The position numbers and the translations under genes are program-made. From Chitinivorax sp. B (GTDB lineage Bacteria; Pseudomonadota; Gammaproteobacteria; Burkholderiales; SCOH01): a DNA stretch of 64,000 nt. The DNA is taken from contig NZ_SCOH01000005.1 in the NCBI RefSeq assembly GCF_005503445.1, positions 62,001-126,000 on the forward strand, in the 5' to 3' direction. Under the pieces are notes generated by a model, which ran no database searches, was not told where the DNA came from, and worked only from the letters and a program-made list of their open reading frames with translations. Positions 1 to 8,276 of the stretch are shown here, piece after piece; within the stretch, counting starts at the first letter, position 1, and each line of letters starts with the position of its first letter.

Positions 1-508
1 CCGAGCCTGCTTGTGGCTCTGTCAGGTTCATGGTACCCGGCCATTCGCCACTGGACATCTTCGACAAATATACAGCCTTGAGCTCATCCGAAGCATGATG
101 ATCCAGCGCCTCGACTGCACCTAGCGTCAATAGCGGGCACAGCGAAAAAGCCAGGTTAGCAGCACACCACATTTCTTCTGTCGCCATGGTCACCAAGGCA
201 GGCAACCCCTGGCCACCAAAATCAACCGGGGCACGCATCCCAACCCAGCCTGCATCGCGAAACTGGTGATAAGCTTCTTTGAAGCCCGCTACAGTGGTCA
301 CCGCGCCGTCCACCAGCTTGTGGCCTTTGTCACCCAACTTGTTAAGCGGGGCCAAGATGTCAGAGGAGAATTTGCTCGCCTCCTCCAGAATGGCATCCAC
401 CAACTCGACACTGGTCTCTTCATTTCCCGGCAAGGCCAGAACAGCTTCCAGCCCAGCAATTTCCTTCAATACGAATTGCTGGTCCTTGATCGGCGCGGTG
501 TAAGGCAT
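1..508 (-). CDS. Acyl-CoA dehydrogenase, N-terminal part (cut by window edge)
   Basis: The first ~169 residues are visible; the 3' end lies outside the window. The start MPYTAPIKDQQFVLKE and the following helical segment match the N-terminal region of the long (~590-600 aa) FadE-type acyl-CoA dehydrogenases that also carry an extra C-terminal domain. These are FAD enzymes that make the first double bond in fatty acid beta-oxidation and pass electrons to ETF. The ATG is preceded by CGGAGAGAA, a good ribosome binding site. The gene lies downstream of etfBA on the same strand, but a rho-independent terminator (570-602) separates them, so it probably has its own promoter in the short gap, where an FNR-type palindrome sits. 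The chain-length preference cannot be told from this fragment. Confidence 0.88.
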   Translation of the reverse strand, partial: MPYTAPIKDQQFVLKEIAGLEAVLALPGNEETSVELVDAILEEASKFSSDILAPLNKLGDKGHKLVDGAVTTVAGFKEAYHQFRDAGWVGMRAPVDFGGQGLPALVTMATEEMWCAANLAFSLCPLLTLGAVEALDHHASDELKAVYLSKMSSGEWPGTMNLTEPQAGS

Positions 509-521
509 GCTTCTCTCCGTT

Positions 522-535
522 TTGATTCAAATCAA
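522..535. promoter_or_regulatory. FNR/ANR-type palindrome upstream of the acyl-CoA dehydrogenase
   Basis: TTGAT-TCAA-ATCAA is a perfect match to the FNR/ANR/CRP-family consensus TTGATNNNNATCAA. It lies 14-27 bases before the start codon at 508, next to the ribosome binding site. A bound regulator there would more likely repress than activate. Function is inferred from the motif only; a 10-base match can arise by chance. Confidence 0.4.
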
Positions 536-569
536 CAGGTTACCCGGCCATCCGGGCTGCACAAGGCGT

Positions 570-602
570 AAAAAAGGCACAGGCAGGCAAACTCCCTGTG
601 CC
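570..602 (-). terminator. Rho-independent terminator of etfBA
   Basis: Read on the minus strand, GGCACAGG and CCTGTGCC form an 8-bp GC-rich stem with an 11-nt loop, followed directly by six T residues. It lies about 70 bases after the etfA stop codon. Confidence 0.85.
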
Positions 603-671
603 CAATATTACTTATCGTTATTGGATAGGTAGGATATCAGCGAGTGGGGACGCCACTTACCTGCCTATTGG

Positions 672-1610
672 TTATTTGGACAACTCGGCAATCAAATCCG
701 GCACGATGGTGAATAGATCTCCGACCAGACCGTAGTCCGCCACCTGGAAAATAGGCGCTTCTTCATCTTTGTTGATTGCAACAATCACCTTGGAATCCTT
801 CATCCCGGCCAGATGCTGAATTGCACCGGAGATACCAACAGCTACATACAGTTGCGGTGCAACAATCTTGCCGGTCTGTCCAACTTGGTAGTCATTTGGT
901 GCGTAACCGGCATCAACTGCAGCGCGTGAAGCACCCACAGCCGCACCGATTTTGTCAGCCAACGGTTCGATGACTGCCTTGAACTGTTCCGCCGAACCCA
1001 GCGCACGACCACCCGAAACAATGATCTTGGCAGCAGCCAACTCGGGGCGATCAGACTTTGTCAGTTCTTGGCTGACAAATGAGGATTTACCAGCATCAGC
1101 ACCCGCACCAATGCTCTCCACCACTGCAGCACCACCTTCCGTTGCCGCCGGGTCAAAGGCTGTGGTACGCACTGTAATCACCTTGATGGTGTCAGCCGAT
1201 TGCACGGTTGCAAAAACATTGCCGGCATAAATCGGACGAACAAAGGTGTCAGCAGAATCAATTGCGATGATGTCGGAAATCTGGGCTACGTCTAGCAGCG
1301 CCGCGACACGCGGCAGAAAGTTCTTGCCATAGGTGGTGGCGGGTGCCAAAACATGACTGTAACCCTTTGCCAAACCCGCTACCAGATCACCCACGTTTTC
1401 AGCCAGGCCGTGAGCAAAGTGGGCGGCATCGGCGACCAGCACTTTAGCAACGCCAACAATCTTGGCGGCAGCCTGAGCTGCTGCTGCACAACCGCTACCG
1501 GCAACCAGCAAGTGAACGTCGCCACCCAACTTGCCCGCAGCAGCAACAGTGTTCAATGTCCCGGATTTGATGGACGTGTTGTCGTGTTCTGCAATAACCA
1601 GGATGCCCAT
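672..1610 (-). CDS. etfA: Electron transfer flavoprotein alpha subunit
   Basis: 312 aa, the usual EtfA length. EtfA with EtfB forms the FAD-containing heterodimer that takes electrons from acyl-CoA dehydrogenases and delivers them to ETF-ubiquinone oxidoreductase. The N-terminal domain begins [11 protein letters not shown]. The C-terminal FAD-binding domain is clear from about residue 244 ([20 protein letters not shown], then [20 protein letters not shown]). The start lies two bases after the etfB stop, so the two genes are translated as one operon. A terminator follows the gene. Confidence 0.97.
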   Translation of the reverse strand: MGILVIAEHDNTSIKSGTLNTVAAAGKLGGDVHLLVAGSGCAAAAQAAAKIVGVAKVLVADAAHFAHGLAENVGDLVAGLAKGYSHVLAPATTYGKNFLPRVAALLDVAQISDIIAIDSADTFVRPIYAGNVFATVQSADTIKVITVRTTAFDPAATEGGAAVVESIGAGADAGKSSFVSQELTKSDRPELAAAKIIVSGGRALGSAEQFKAVIEPLADKIGAAVGASRAAVDAGYAPNDYQVGQTGKIVAPQLYVAVGISGAIQHLAGMKDSKVIVAINKDEEAPIFQVADYGLVGDLFTIVPDLIAELSK

Positions 1611-1612
1611 GT

Positions 1613-2362
1613 TTAGATCACCTTTGCTTCATTCTTCAGTTTTGCAACCAACTCGGCCACCGAGCCCACCTTGATACCTGCCGAACGTTTCGGCGGCTCT
1701 GCGACTTTCAACGTCTTCAGTCGCGGTGCAGCATCTACGCCCAGATCAGCCGGCGTAGTCTTGTCCAGCGGCTTCTTCTTGGCAGCCATGATGTTGGGCA
1801 ACTTCACGTAGCGTGGCTCATTCAGGCGCAGGTCGGTTGTTACTACTGCAGGCAACTGCAGCTTGACGGTTTCAAGACCACCGTCAATTTCGCGTGTCAC
1901 GGTCAGCGCTTCCGTTGTCAGCTCAACCTTGGAGGCGAACGTACCTTGCGGCATGCCAGTCAGGGCTGCCAGCATCTGACCAGTCTGATTGGAATCATCA
2001 TCAATCGCCTGTTTGCCCAGAATGACCAGCTGCGGTTGTTCCTTGGTTACGATGGCCTTCAACAACTTGGCGACAGCCAACGGCTGCAGGTCAATATCGG
2101 TTTCCACCAGAATGCCGCGATCTGCGCCCATGGCCATTGCAGTACGGATCTGCTCTTCGCACTTACCGGAACCCATCGATACCACGACGATTTCGCTGAT
2201 CTTACCCGCCTCTTTCAGGCGCACGGCTTCTTCAACGGCGATTTCATCAAACGGGTTCATCGACATTTTGACGTTGGCAATATCGACATCGCTACCGTCG
2301 GCCTTGACGCGAACTTTCACGTTGTAATCCACAACGCGCTTAACTGCGACTAGAGCTTTCAT
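1613..2362 (-). CDS. etfB: Electron transfer flavoprotein beta subunit
   Basis: 249 aa from the ATG at 2362, chosen because the family starts [14 protein letters not shown] and because GCAGGAGAATC precedes this ATG. A longer frame to 2431 has no family support. The AMP-binding/ETF signature is visible ([18 protein letters not shown]). It is the first gene of the etfBA operon. The 367-base upstream region shared with the divergent hydratase gene carries two PsrA-like palindromes and another inverted repeat, suggesting control by fatty acids. Confidence 0.97.
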   Translation of the reverse strand: MKALVAVKRVVDYNVKVRVKADGSDVDIANVKMSMNPFDEIAVEEAVRLKEAGKISEIVVVSMGSGKCEEQIRTAMAMGADRGILVETDIDLQPLAVAKLLKAIVTKEQPQLVILGKQAIDDDSNQTGQMLAALTGMPQGTFASKVELTTEALTVTREIDGGLETVKLQLPAVVTTDLRLNEPRYVKLPNIMAAKKKPLDKTTPADLGVDAAPRLKTLKVAEPPKRSAGIKVGSVAELVAKLKNEAKVI

Positions 2363-2574
2363 GATTCTCCTGCTTTGGTCTGAGGGCAGCGCTGGCTGCC
2401 GTGAATACTTGAGTGCGGGAGGAAGCCGCACCCGATTTGAAATCAGGGCTTGTTGGCATCGAATCTATCAATCCAAAGTCGATAACAACAAACCCTAGAG
2501 CCTATCATGCCCCAGAAGGGGTGTCATGATAGTGCCCATCTGCAGCGCGGGACATTTAATATACCATGCGCAAA

Positions 2575-2596
2575 AAATCAAACAAGCGTTTGATTT
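2575..2596. promoter_or_regulatory. PsrA-like operator 1
   Basis: Two perfect 9-bp arms (AAATCAAAC and GTTTGATTT) flank AAGC. The core CAAAC-N4-GTTTG fits the published PsrA motif (G/C)AAAC-N2-4-GTTT(G/C). PsrA is a TetR-family fatty-acid-responsive regulator of beta-oxidation and etf genes in many proteobacteria. Its placement between etfB and a hydratase gene supports the assignment. Confidence 0.6.
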
Positions 2597-2636
2597 ATAC
2601 ACCAACCGGTTTTAATCGGCAACTGAAACTTTTTTG

Positions 2637-2656
2637 TTTTAAACGATAGTTTGAAA
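2637..2656. promoter_or_regulatory. PsrA-like operator 2 (imperfect)
   Basis: The core TAAAC-GATA-GTTTG differs from the PsrA motif at one outer base. Its centre is about 61 bases from that of operator 1, close to six helical turns. It is nearer to the hydratase start (2730). Confidence 0.4.
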
Positions 2657-2729
2657 CGCCGCAGATTTGCGTTTTTTGAAGGGCATCCTGACAATAGCGG
2701 GCTACACAACACGCTTCGGGTATCGCAGC

Positions 2730-3155
2730 ATGACTACCGTTTATATTGAAGACATGGAAATCGGCCAGACAGCCGAGTATGGCAAGACCATCACGGAGGC
2801 AGACATCATCATGTTCGCAGGTGTCACCGGAGACAATAATCCGGTACATATTGACGAGGAATACGCTGCAACCACACCCTTCGGCACTCGTATCTGCCAC
2901 GGTATGCTGACTGCTAGCTTGATCTCCACTGTACTCGGGACACGATTGCCCGGCCCAGGAACCATCTACCTCAGTCAGTCAGCCAAGTTCAAAGCGCCAG
3001 TCAAGCTAGGTGATACCGTCAAGGTTCGCGTGACCGTCAAAGACCTGGATCGCGCCCGAAAGCGCGTCACGCTGGAGACCAATTGCTATGTTCAAGGTAA
3101 ATTGGTCCTGGAAGGTGAAGCCTTGGCAATTGCACCGAGCAAACCAGCGGCGTAA
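2730..3155 (+). CDS. MaoC-family (R)-specific enoyl-CoA hydratase (PhaJ-like)
   Basis: 141 aa from MTTVYIEDMEIGQ, the usual PhaJ start; an extra 21 residues upstream lack family similarity. The hydratase-2 motif is present (GDNNPVHIDEEYA with catalytic Asp and His), as is the FGTRICHGMLTASLIS helix. Such single hot-dog proteins hydrate trans-2-enoyl-CoA to (R)-3-hydroxyacyl-CoA and feed beta-oxidation intermediates into polyhydroxyalkanoate synthesis. It is divergent from etfBA and shares a regulatory region with it. A phasin-like protein at 21.8 kb fits a PHA link, but no PHA synthase is in the window. Confidence 0.88.
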   Translation: MTTVYIEDMEIGQTAEYGKTITEADIIMFAGVTGDNNPVHIDEEYAATTPFGTRICHGMLTASLISTVLGTRLPGPGTIYLSQSAKFKAPVKLGDTVKVRVTVKDLDRARKRVTLETNCYVQGKLVLEGEALAIAPSKPAA

Positions 3156-3378
3156 ACTCACCACATCAAACCAGACCTAGGCGACTGTCCTACCGGGCGG
3201 TCCAACACTGAATGCCAACCAACACGATCTATCGATCCGTTCCTTTTTCTATCGTATGCTCCTTCAGCACGCGATGTTGATTCATTCCCATCCGCTTTAA
3301 ACCCGTTTCATCTTTAACTCCGCAACTGTGATGCCATCACGGTTTTCGGCTTATTGTCCTAAACGAGAGCGACAAGGC

Positions 3379-4182
3379 ATGAATCAACGTATCCATCAAC
3401 ATGACGTCATCTGGTCCACGATCCGACAGGAAGTGGAAATCGCAGTCCAAACTGAGCCCATTCTCGCCAGCTTCCTGCACATGACCGTATTGCGGCACAA
3501 ATCGCTGGAAGATGTCATCGCGTTTCATCTATCCAGCAAACTGGCCACCAGTACCATGGATGCACGTACTTTAATGGAACTGATTCGGGAAGCACTGGAT
3601 GCCGATCCCGATATCGGCAAGGCCATTCGAGCTGACATTCAGGCTTCTTTTGACCGAGACCCGGCTTGTACCACCTTCTCGACCCCACTGCTGTATTACA
3701 AGGGCTTTCATGCCTTGGCCAGCTATCGCATCATGCACTGGCTTTGGCAAATGGGGCGCCATACACTGGCATTGTTCCTGCAGAACCGAATCTCAGAAAC
3801 CTTTACTGTCGACATTCATCCTGCAGCCCGCATTGGCCGGGGTATCATGCTGGACCACGGGCATGGTTTTGTGGTCGGTGAAACCGCAGTGGTAGAAGAC
3901 AACGTGTCAATCTTGCATAACGTGACCCTAGGTGGCACCGGTAAGGAGACCGGTGACCGCCACCCAAAGATTCGGTCCGGCGTTCTGATTGGCGCCGGCG
4001 CCAAGATTCTCGGCAATATTGAAATTGGACGTGGTGCGAAGATTGGGGCAGGCAGTGTCGTCATTGATTCGGTCCCTCCACACGTCACCGTTGTAGGGGT
4101 ACCGGCCAAGATTGTTGGCATGGCTGATACTGCTGAACCAGCATTGGATATGAACCAGCGATTTGACTGTACGGGCCGCTAG
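3379..4182 (+). CDS. cysE: Serine O-acetyltransferase
   Basis: 267 aa from MNQRIHQHDVIW; this start matches the E. coli CysE N-terminus better than the upstream ATG at 3328. CysE acetylates L-serine with acetyl-CoA, the first step of cysteine synthesis. It has the N-terminal helical SATase domain (to ~140) followed by left-handed beta-helix hexapeptide repeats. Hallmark stretches are YYKGFHALASYRIMHWLW, DIHPAARIGRGIMLDHGHGF, VSILHNVTLGGTGKETGDRHPKI and IGAGSVVIDSVPPHVTVVGVPAKIV. The catalytic His of the LDHGHG segment is present. The monocistronic layout is inferred; a hairpin follows at 4200. Confidence 0.96.
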   Translation: MNQRIHQHDVIWSTIRQEVEIAVQTEPILASFLHMTVLRHKSLEDVIAFHLSSKLATSTMDARTLMELIREALDADPDIGKAIRADIQASFDRDPACTTFSTPLLYYKGFHALASYRIMHWLWQMGRHTLALFLQNRISETFTVDIHPAARIGRGIMLDHGHGFVVGETAVVEDNVSILHNVTLGGTGKETGDRHPKIRSGVLIGAGAKILGNIEIGRGAKIGAGSVVIDSVPPHVTVVGVPAKIVGMADTAEPALDMNQRFDCTGR

Positions 4183-4199
4183 GGCGGCTAAAACGATCT

Positions 4200-4227
4200 A
4201 ACGCCAACTGTCTTTCCGGTTGGCGTT
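4200..4227 (+). terminator. Hairpin after cysE (weak terminator)
   Basis: AACGCCAAC and GTTGGCGTT form a 9-bp stem with a 10-nt loop, starting 18 bases after the cysE stop. No T-run follows, so termination may be partial or the hairpin may only stabilise the RNA. Confidence 0.45.
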
Positions 4228-4250
4228 GTCACACGGAGCCCAACCACACT

Positions 4251-5207
4251 ATGGCTTTTTCGCGTGATGTCAGCCGCAATTTTGAATCTGCCAAGGTATT
4301 GGCTATCCTGATTGTTGCCAGCGGACACTTCTTCCCTGCTTCCGCCTATTGGGTGGTGGTATCAGTGGCCTTGTGCATGTTTGGCTTTGCCTCCGGCTAC
4401 TTCACTGCGGAAATCTATGGCAGCAACCCGGCACCCTGGCCATTCATCCGTAATAAATTGATCCGACTGGGGCCTGACCTGCTCGCTATCAATCTGGTGC
4501 TGCTGGTCCTGTTTTTGTTCAAAGAAGAAGATGGTATTGCAACTTGGCAGTCGCTGGTCGGCATATTGGGGCTAACTGGTTTTCTGAACTGGTTTCACCT
4601 GCCCAACCCCAGCCCTTTTGGTGGTGGGTTGTGGTACTTCACCCTGCTGTTGATATTTTATGTCTGTTATCCATTACTGACCAAGTTGTTACGGCCTGGG
4701 CCTATAGGCATCGGCGTCACATTTACCTTGCTATTGGCCGCACTGGTTTTGACACATCGGGTACCTTACGGCCATATGCTTTGGTTGACTGCATTCTCGT
4801 TTTGCTATGGTGTCGCATTCGCCAACCAGGCTTGGCGAGTTACCGCCATAACAACTGCTACCTTGCTGCTCGTAGCCATACTGGCTTGTGCCATAGCCAA
4901 ATTTGGATTGGGCACCCCAGTCAATTCGCTTGCAGTGATCGTCGTGTTATCAATTTTCACCCTACAGTGGCTGCTATGGGCAAAATTGCCCGACTGGTGC
5001 CACGCACCCTTCAAACCATTTGGCCCCTGCGTAGTGGAAATCTACATTCTGCATACCCACTTTTTCCTACATCCCACCGACTTGGTAGCGTTGGATTTTG
5101 CCATCTCACTTGTAGTGATTTTAGGTGTGTCTTATGCCGTTAAACGGCTAGCCATGGTATTTCAGCAATACTTGCTGCCAGAGGGCAAATGGGCCAAGGC
5201 GACATGA
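4251..5207 (+). CDS. Membrane acyltransferase-3-like protein
   Basis: 318 aa with about nine or ten hydrophobic segments. The opening resembles the acyltransferase-3 (OafA/WecH-like) family: FESAKVLAILIVASGHFFP puts a His in the position of the conserved catalytic His after the first membrane segment. FASGYF and the IYILHTHFFL helix near the end are also typical. Family members O-acylate sugars or other cell-surface molecules at the inner membrane. The substrate is unknown and no glycan genes are adjacent. CGGAG lies 13 bases before the ATG. The gene ends in a region convergent with the phosphatase gene. Confidence 0.7.
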   Translation: MAFSRDVSRNFESAKVLAILIVASGHFFPASAYWVVVSVALCMFGFASGYFTAEIYGSNPAPWPFIRNKLIRLGPDLLAINLVLLVLFLFKEEDGIATWQSLVGILGLTGFLNWFHLPNPSPFGGGLWYFTLLLIFYVCYPLLTKLLRPGPIGIGVTFTLLLAALVLTHRVPYGHMLWLTAFSFCYGVAFANQAWRVTAITTATLLLVAILACAIAKFGLGTPVNSLAVIVVLSIFTLQWLLWAKLPDWCHAPFKPFGPCVVEIYILHTHFFLHPTDLVALDFAISLVVILGVSYAVKRLAMVFQQYLLPEGKWAKAT

Positions 5208-5270
5208 GGCAGTAACAGCATCGGATGGAAACAATTCATGTCGTCATACCATCAGGGTTAAACATAGGAA

Positions 5271-5762
5271 TCAGCTTTGGCTGTTCGCCAATCGCTTCCG
5301 CAGATCCGTCAATAGCCCGGCAGAGGCATCCTCAACCAGATCCAATACGTGTTCAAAACCGCTTCCACTGCCGTAATATGGGTCGGGTACTTCTCGTTCG
5401 TCAAAGTTACGCGCATATTCCAAAAACAACTTTAGCTTGTGTTGTTGCGCAGGTGAACATAAGCGCTGAAGGTTGCGCAGATTCTGTTCATCCATCGCCA
5501 ATACCAGATCAAACATTTCAAAATCAGCTGTCTTGACCTGACGAGCCCGTAAGCGACTCAAATCATAGCCGCGTCGTGCCGCAGCCATGGAAGAGCGGGG
5601 ATCGGGCGCCTCTCCGGCATGATATCCGTGCGTACCGGCCGAATCGATGTTGATTCGCTTCGCCAATCCCGCCGTCTCGACAAAATAACGAAACACCCCC
5701 TCCGCCGTTGGTGAACGACAGATATTGCCCATGCAAACAAACAAAACTGAAACACTACTCAT
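5271..5762 (-). CDS. Low-molecular-weight protein-tyrosine phosphatase
   Basis: 163 aa from MSSVSVLFVCMGN, the family-typical start; the longer frame to 5807 adds unrelated sequence. The active-site P-loop CMGNICRS near the N-terminus and the C-terminal DPYYG with its general-acid Asp are both intact. Members dephosphorylate phosphotyrosine, often on exopolysaccharide tyrosine kinases (Wzb/Etp type), or small arsenate-like substrates. No tyrosine kinase or capsule cluster is adjacent, so the partner is unknown. Confidence 0.93.
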   Translation of the reverse strand: MSSVSVLFVCMGNICRSPTAEGVFRYFVETAGLAKRINIDSAGTHGYHAGEAPDPRSSMAAARRGYDLSRLRARQVKTADFEMFDLVLAMDEQNLRNLQRLCSPAQQHKLKLFLEYARNFDEREVPDPYYGSGSGFEHVLDLVEDASAGLLTDLRKRLANSQS

Positions 5763-5960
5763 AACAATCGACAACTCTAGAAAATGAAGGCACCACAACA
5801 GCGGCACCGAAAGTTACCATCGTTAAGTCTATCAATCAAACAGTTACATCAAATCGGTGATTATCAACCTGTGTTGGCATCCAGCTCGCTTTTCCTGCTG
5901 CGCTGCAACATGCTACAGTTTCCCAACAAATCAACAATAGCTTTTACTTAGGAGAACCAC

Positions 5961-6437
5961 ATGACTTTTCAAACTGCCGACCTCACTGATGAGCATGATA
6001 ACTTGCAAGTGGCTACCCCCATTTTTCAGCAGTTTGGCAAACGGGTGCGCTTTCATGGTGAGATCGTCACCGTCAAAGTGTTTGAAGACAACGTGCTGGT
6101 CAAGGATGCATTGACCGAGTCAGGTGACGGGAAGGTGCTTGTAGTGGATGGTGGGGGCTCACTTCGCTGTGCGCTAGTGGGGGATCAGATTGCTGCCATG
6201 GCCGTCAAAAATGGCTGGTCAGGTATTGTGGTCTTTGGCTGCATTCGCGATTCTGCTGTGATCAACGATCTGGACATCGGTGTACGCGCCCTGAATACCC
6301 ACCCACTCAAAAGCATCAAACAAGGTGCTGGCTATCGGGATATTGCCGTGACTTTCGCAGGCATCACCTTCCGACCAGGTGAGCATATCTATGCGGATGA
6401 GGACGGTATAGTCCTTTCGGCTACTGCCCTATTGTAA
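5961..6437 (+). CDS. rraA: RraA-family protein (ribonuclease E regulator / HMG aldolase type)
   Basis: 158 aa, typical for RraA. It begins with TADLTDEHDNLQV and contains VVDGGGSLRCALVGDQIA and GIVVFGCIRDSAVI, the conserved core of the swivelling-domain trimer. E. coli RraA binds RNase E and inhibits it. Related proteins are 4-hydroxy-4-methyl-2-oxoglutarate/oxaloacetate aldolases, and the R and D residues of CIRDS belong to that aldolase site. TTAGGAGAACC is a strong ribosome binding site. Aldolase and regulator roles cannot be separated by sequence alone. Confidence 0.88.
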   Translation: MTFQTADLTDEHDNLQVATPIFQQFGKRVRFHGEIVTVKVFEDNVLVKDALTESGDGKVLVVDGGGSLRCALVGDQIAAMAVKNGWSGIVVFGCIRDSAVINDLDIGVRALNTHPLKSIKQGAGYRDIAVTFAGITFRPGEHIYADEDGIVLSATALL

Positions 6438-6576
6438 GCAATCAGCCTAAAATTCGACTGAGCGTAACCAACTATACCGATCGGAGTTTTCTGGCCGATT
6501 TGATACGTTTCAAGCTGTGGCTAGCCGGTTTGAGCTACCCAGAGCGAACACCGGCTCCACTTGCGAGGGTTTTCTG

Positions 6577-7557
6577 ATGGCTGCATTGACTGATCGCTTC
6601 GGTAGACGCATCGATTACTTACGCCTGTCTGTAACCGACCGGTGCGACCTGCGCTGCAGCTATTGCATGCCCGCCGGTTTCAAAGGGTTCGAAGTTCCAG
6701 AACACTGGCTGACGTTTGATGAAATCGAACGGTTGATTGGCGCATTTGCAAGATTGGGTGTCAGTCGTGTACGACTGACTGGCGGTGAGCCATTGTTACG
6801 CAAGGATCTCCCTATACTGGCAAGCAGATTGGCTGGCCTACCAGGCCTGGATGATCTGTCGCTCTCCACCAATGCCACTCAGATGGAACGACATGCTGAA
6901 ATGTTGAAAGCTGCAGGCATCAGGCGTATCAATGTCAGCCTGGACTCGCTCAACCCCTGTAAATTTGGCCAGATCGCTGGTCGTCAAAGCTTTGACAAAG
7001 TAATGGCCGGGTTGATGGCTGCCAAAAAAGTTGGCTTTGCCCCAATCAAAGTCAACATGGTTGCCATGAAAGGAGTGAATGACGATGAAATCGACAGTAT
7101 GGTTGATTTCTGCCATGACAACGGCTTTGTCCTGCGATTAATTGAAGCAATGCCAATGGGTGATACTGGTCGCAATACTCAGTTTATGGATCTTCAGCCC
7201 GTTGCCGACCGCCTGAAACAGCGATTTCAATTGCAGGAAATCGCCATTCCACTTGGTGGCGGTCCAGCCCGCTATCTGGCCAGTCGCGATGGTAAATTCA
7301 ATGTCGGCTTCATTACGCCAATTTCCCAGCACTTCTGTGCCACCTGCAACCGAGTTCGTTTATCAGTGGATGGCACGCTGTACATGTGCCTGGGACAAGA
7401 CGAAAAATTCGAATTCCGGCCGTTATTACGCCAAGGCGCAACAGATCAGGATCTGGAAGCAGCCATCCGTACTGCAATTGAACTGAAGCCGGAACGCCAC
7501 GAATTCCGAGAAAACCCTAAAAAAATCGTACGATTCATGTCTATGACTGGTGGGTGA
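6577..7557 (+). CDS. moaA: GTP 3',8-cyclase (molybdenum cofactor synthesis)
   Basis: 326 aa from MAALTDRFGRRIDYLRLS; the upstream ATG at 6517 adds 20 unrelated residues. This radical SAM enzyme rearranges GTP to 3',8-cyclo-GTP, the first step of molybdopterin synthesis. The N-terminal cluster motif CDLRCSYC is followed by RLTGGEPLLRKD. The second cluster uses CATCNRVRLS and a later Cys (YMC). The chain ends in the functionally required double glycine (MTGG). No other moa gene is adjacent. A 7-bp hairpin (AGCCGGT/ACCGGCT, 6523-6556) lies in the leader, but I do not claim a Moco riboswitch. Confidence 0.96.
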   Translation: MAALTDRFGRRIDYLRLSVTDRCDLRCSYCMPAGFKGFEVPEHWLTFDEIERLIGAFARLGVSRVRLTGGEPLLRKDLPILASRLAGLPGLDDLSLSTNATQMERHAEMLKAAGIRRINVSLDSLNPCKFGQIAGRQSFDKVMAGLMAAKKVGFAPIKVNMVAMKGVNDDEIDSMVDFCHDNGFVLRLIEAMPMGDTGRNTQFMDLQPVADRLKQRFQLQEIAIPLGGGPARYLASRDGKFNVGFITPISQHFCATCNRVRLSVDGTLYMCLGQDEKFEFRPLLRQGATDQDLEAAIRTAIELKPERHEFRENPKKIVRFMSMTGG

Positions 7558-7718
7558 GTGTGTGGATTAGGTTTGCCTGCCAAACCACCTCAGGACACAA
7601 TTTCGCCCTCAAATGGTGCAAGCCGTTGCCCCATTGCCGGCATCCGGATATCCCCATTACACGATGTAAAAATCACCCAGCTAGAATCGGCGCCTCAATC
7701 AAGACAGGAGTAAAACCG

Positions 7719-8054
7719 ATGCTACTTGGCAAATTGTTATCGCTCCATCCTAAAGCCACTCGACAGCTTGAAGACTATATCAGTCAGTCTGCACCGATGA
7801 AGTATCGGACCTATCGCCTTTGCATCCGTCTATGCCAAACCAGCCAGTGGTGCCTATTGCTGGCCATCTTGCTATACGTTGTACTGGGTATCCTATTGCA
7901 TCCCACCCAAGTCCCCGCCCAAGCCATTCGGTTGAATCTTGATACCATTCTGATCTCGGCAATCGTGTACGTACTGGGTGGTCTGTTTGGCGCAATATTG
8001 AAGAATGCGCTACAACCTGAGGTCAAGCGGGCGATCCGGCTCGGCTATGCTTGA
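7719..8054 (+). CDS. Small inner-membrane protein of unknown function
   Basis: 111 aa from the ATG at 7719, which has CAGGAG nine bases upstream. Two hydrophobic segments are visible: one near residues 43-60 (WCLLLAILLYVVLGILL) and one near 78-95 (ILISAIVYVLGGLFGAIL). A basic, cytoplasm-like N-terminus of ~40 residues precedes them. I do not recognise a family. It stands between moaA and a DUF1993 gene, both on the same strand, with gaps of 160-220 bases. Confidence 0.65.
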   Translation: MLLGKLLSLHPKATRQLEDYISQSAPMKYRTYRLCIRLCQTSQWCLLLAILLYVVLGILLHPTQVPAQAIRLNLDTILISAIVYVLGGLFGAILKNALQPEVKRAIRLGYA

Positions 8055-8111
8055 TTGCAACGGGCCAACAATCCTGCCATAGCACCAGCAAGACCTACCG
8101 CCCCTGACTCA

Positions 8112-8160
8112 CAAACAGGTATGATGCCCCAACAACAACTTGGAGCGTAATACCTGTTTG
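8112..8160. repeat. 11-bp perfect inverted repeat with nested hairpin
   Basis: CAAACAGGTAT (8112-8122) and ATACCTGTTTG (8150-8160) are perfect complements separated by 27 bases. Inside the loop CCAA and TTGG can pair as well. It lies in the 222-base gap before the DUF1993 gene, has no T-run, and so may be an operator, an RNA structure or a small repeat. Confidence 0.5.
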
Positions 8161-8276
8161 GCCCGACAGATACCGATCCATACAAGGCAAGTGCTGACAG
8201 CAGTGGCCATTGCCCGCATTCATTCAACCAGCAGCATTCCAAGGCTTCCCATAGTTCATCACGGTAACTAGACACA

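Larger units (their letters stand above)
2363..2729. promoter_or_regulatory. Divergent promoter region of etfBA and the MaoC/PhaJ gene
   Basis: There is no gene in these 367 bases. The region holds the two PsrA-like sites listed separately and an inverted repeat at 2502-2532 (CTATCATG / CATGATAG arms with CCCC/GGGG inside), which could be an operator or an RNA hairpin in the etfB leader. The stretch 2560-2655 is A+T-rich, as expected for promoters. I could not fix -35/-10 elements with confidence. Confidence 0.55.

Noticed and set aside
6523-6556. Hairpin before moaA as a Moco riboswitch
   Set aside because: Only one 7-bp stem is visible; the multi-stem Moco motif is not recognisable.
8045-8275. 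Minus-strand frame of 76 codons before the DUF1993 gene
   Set aside because: Cys/Trp-rich random-looking composition, overlaps the 3' end of the membrane protein gene and the inverted repeat.
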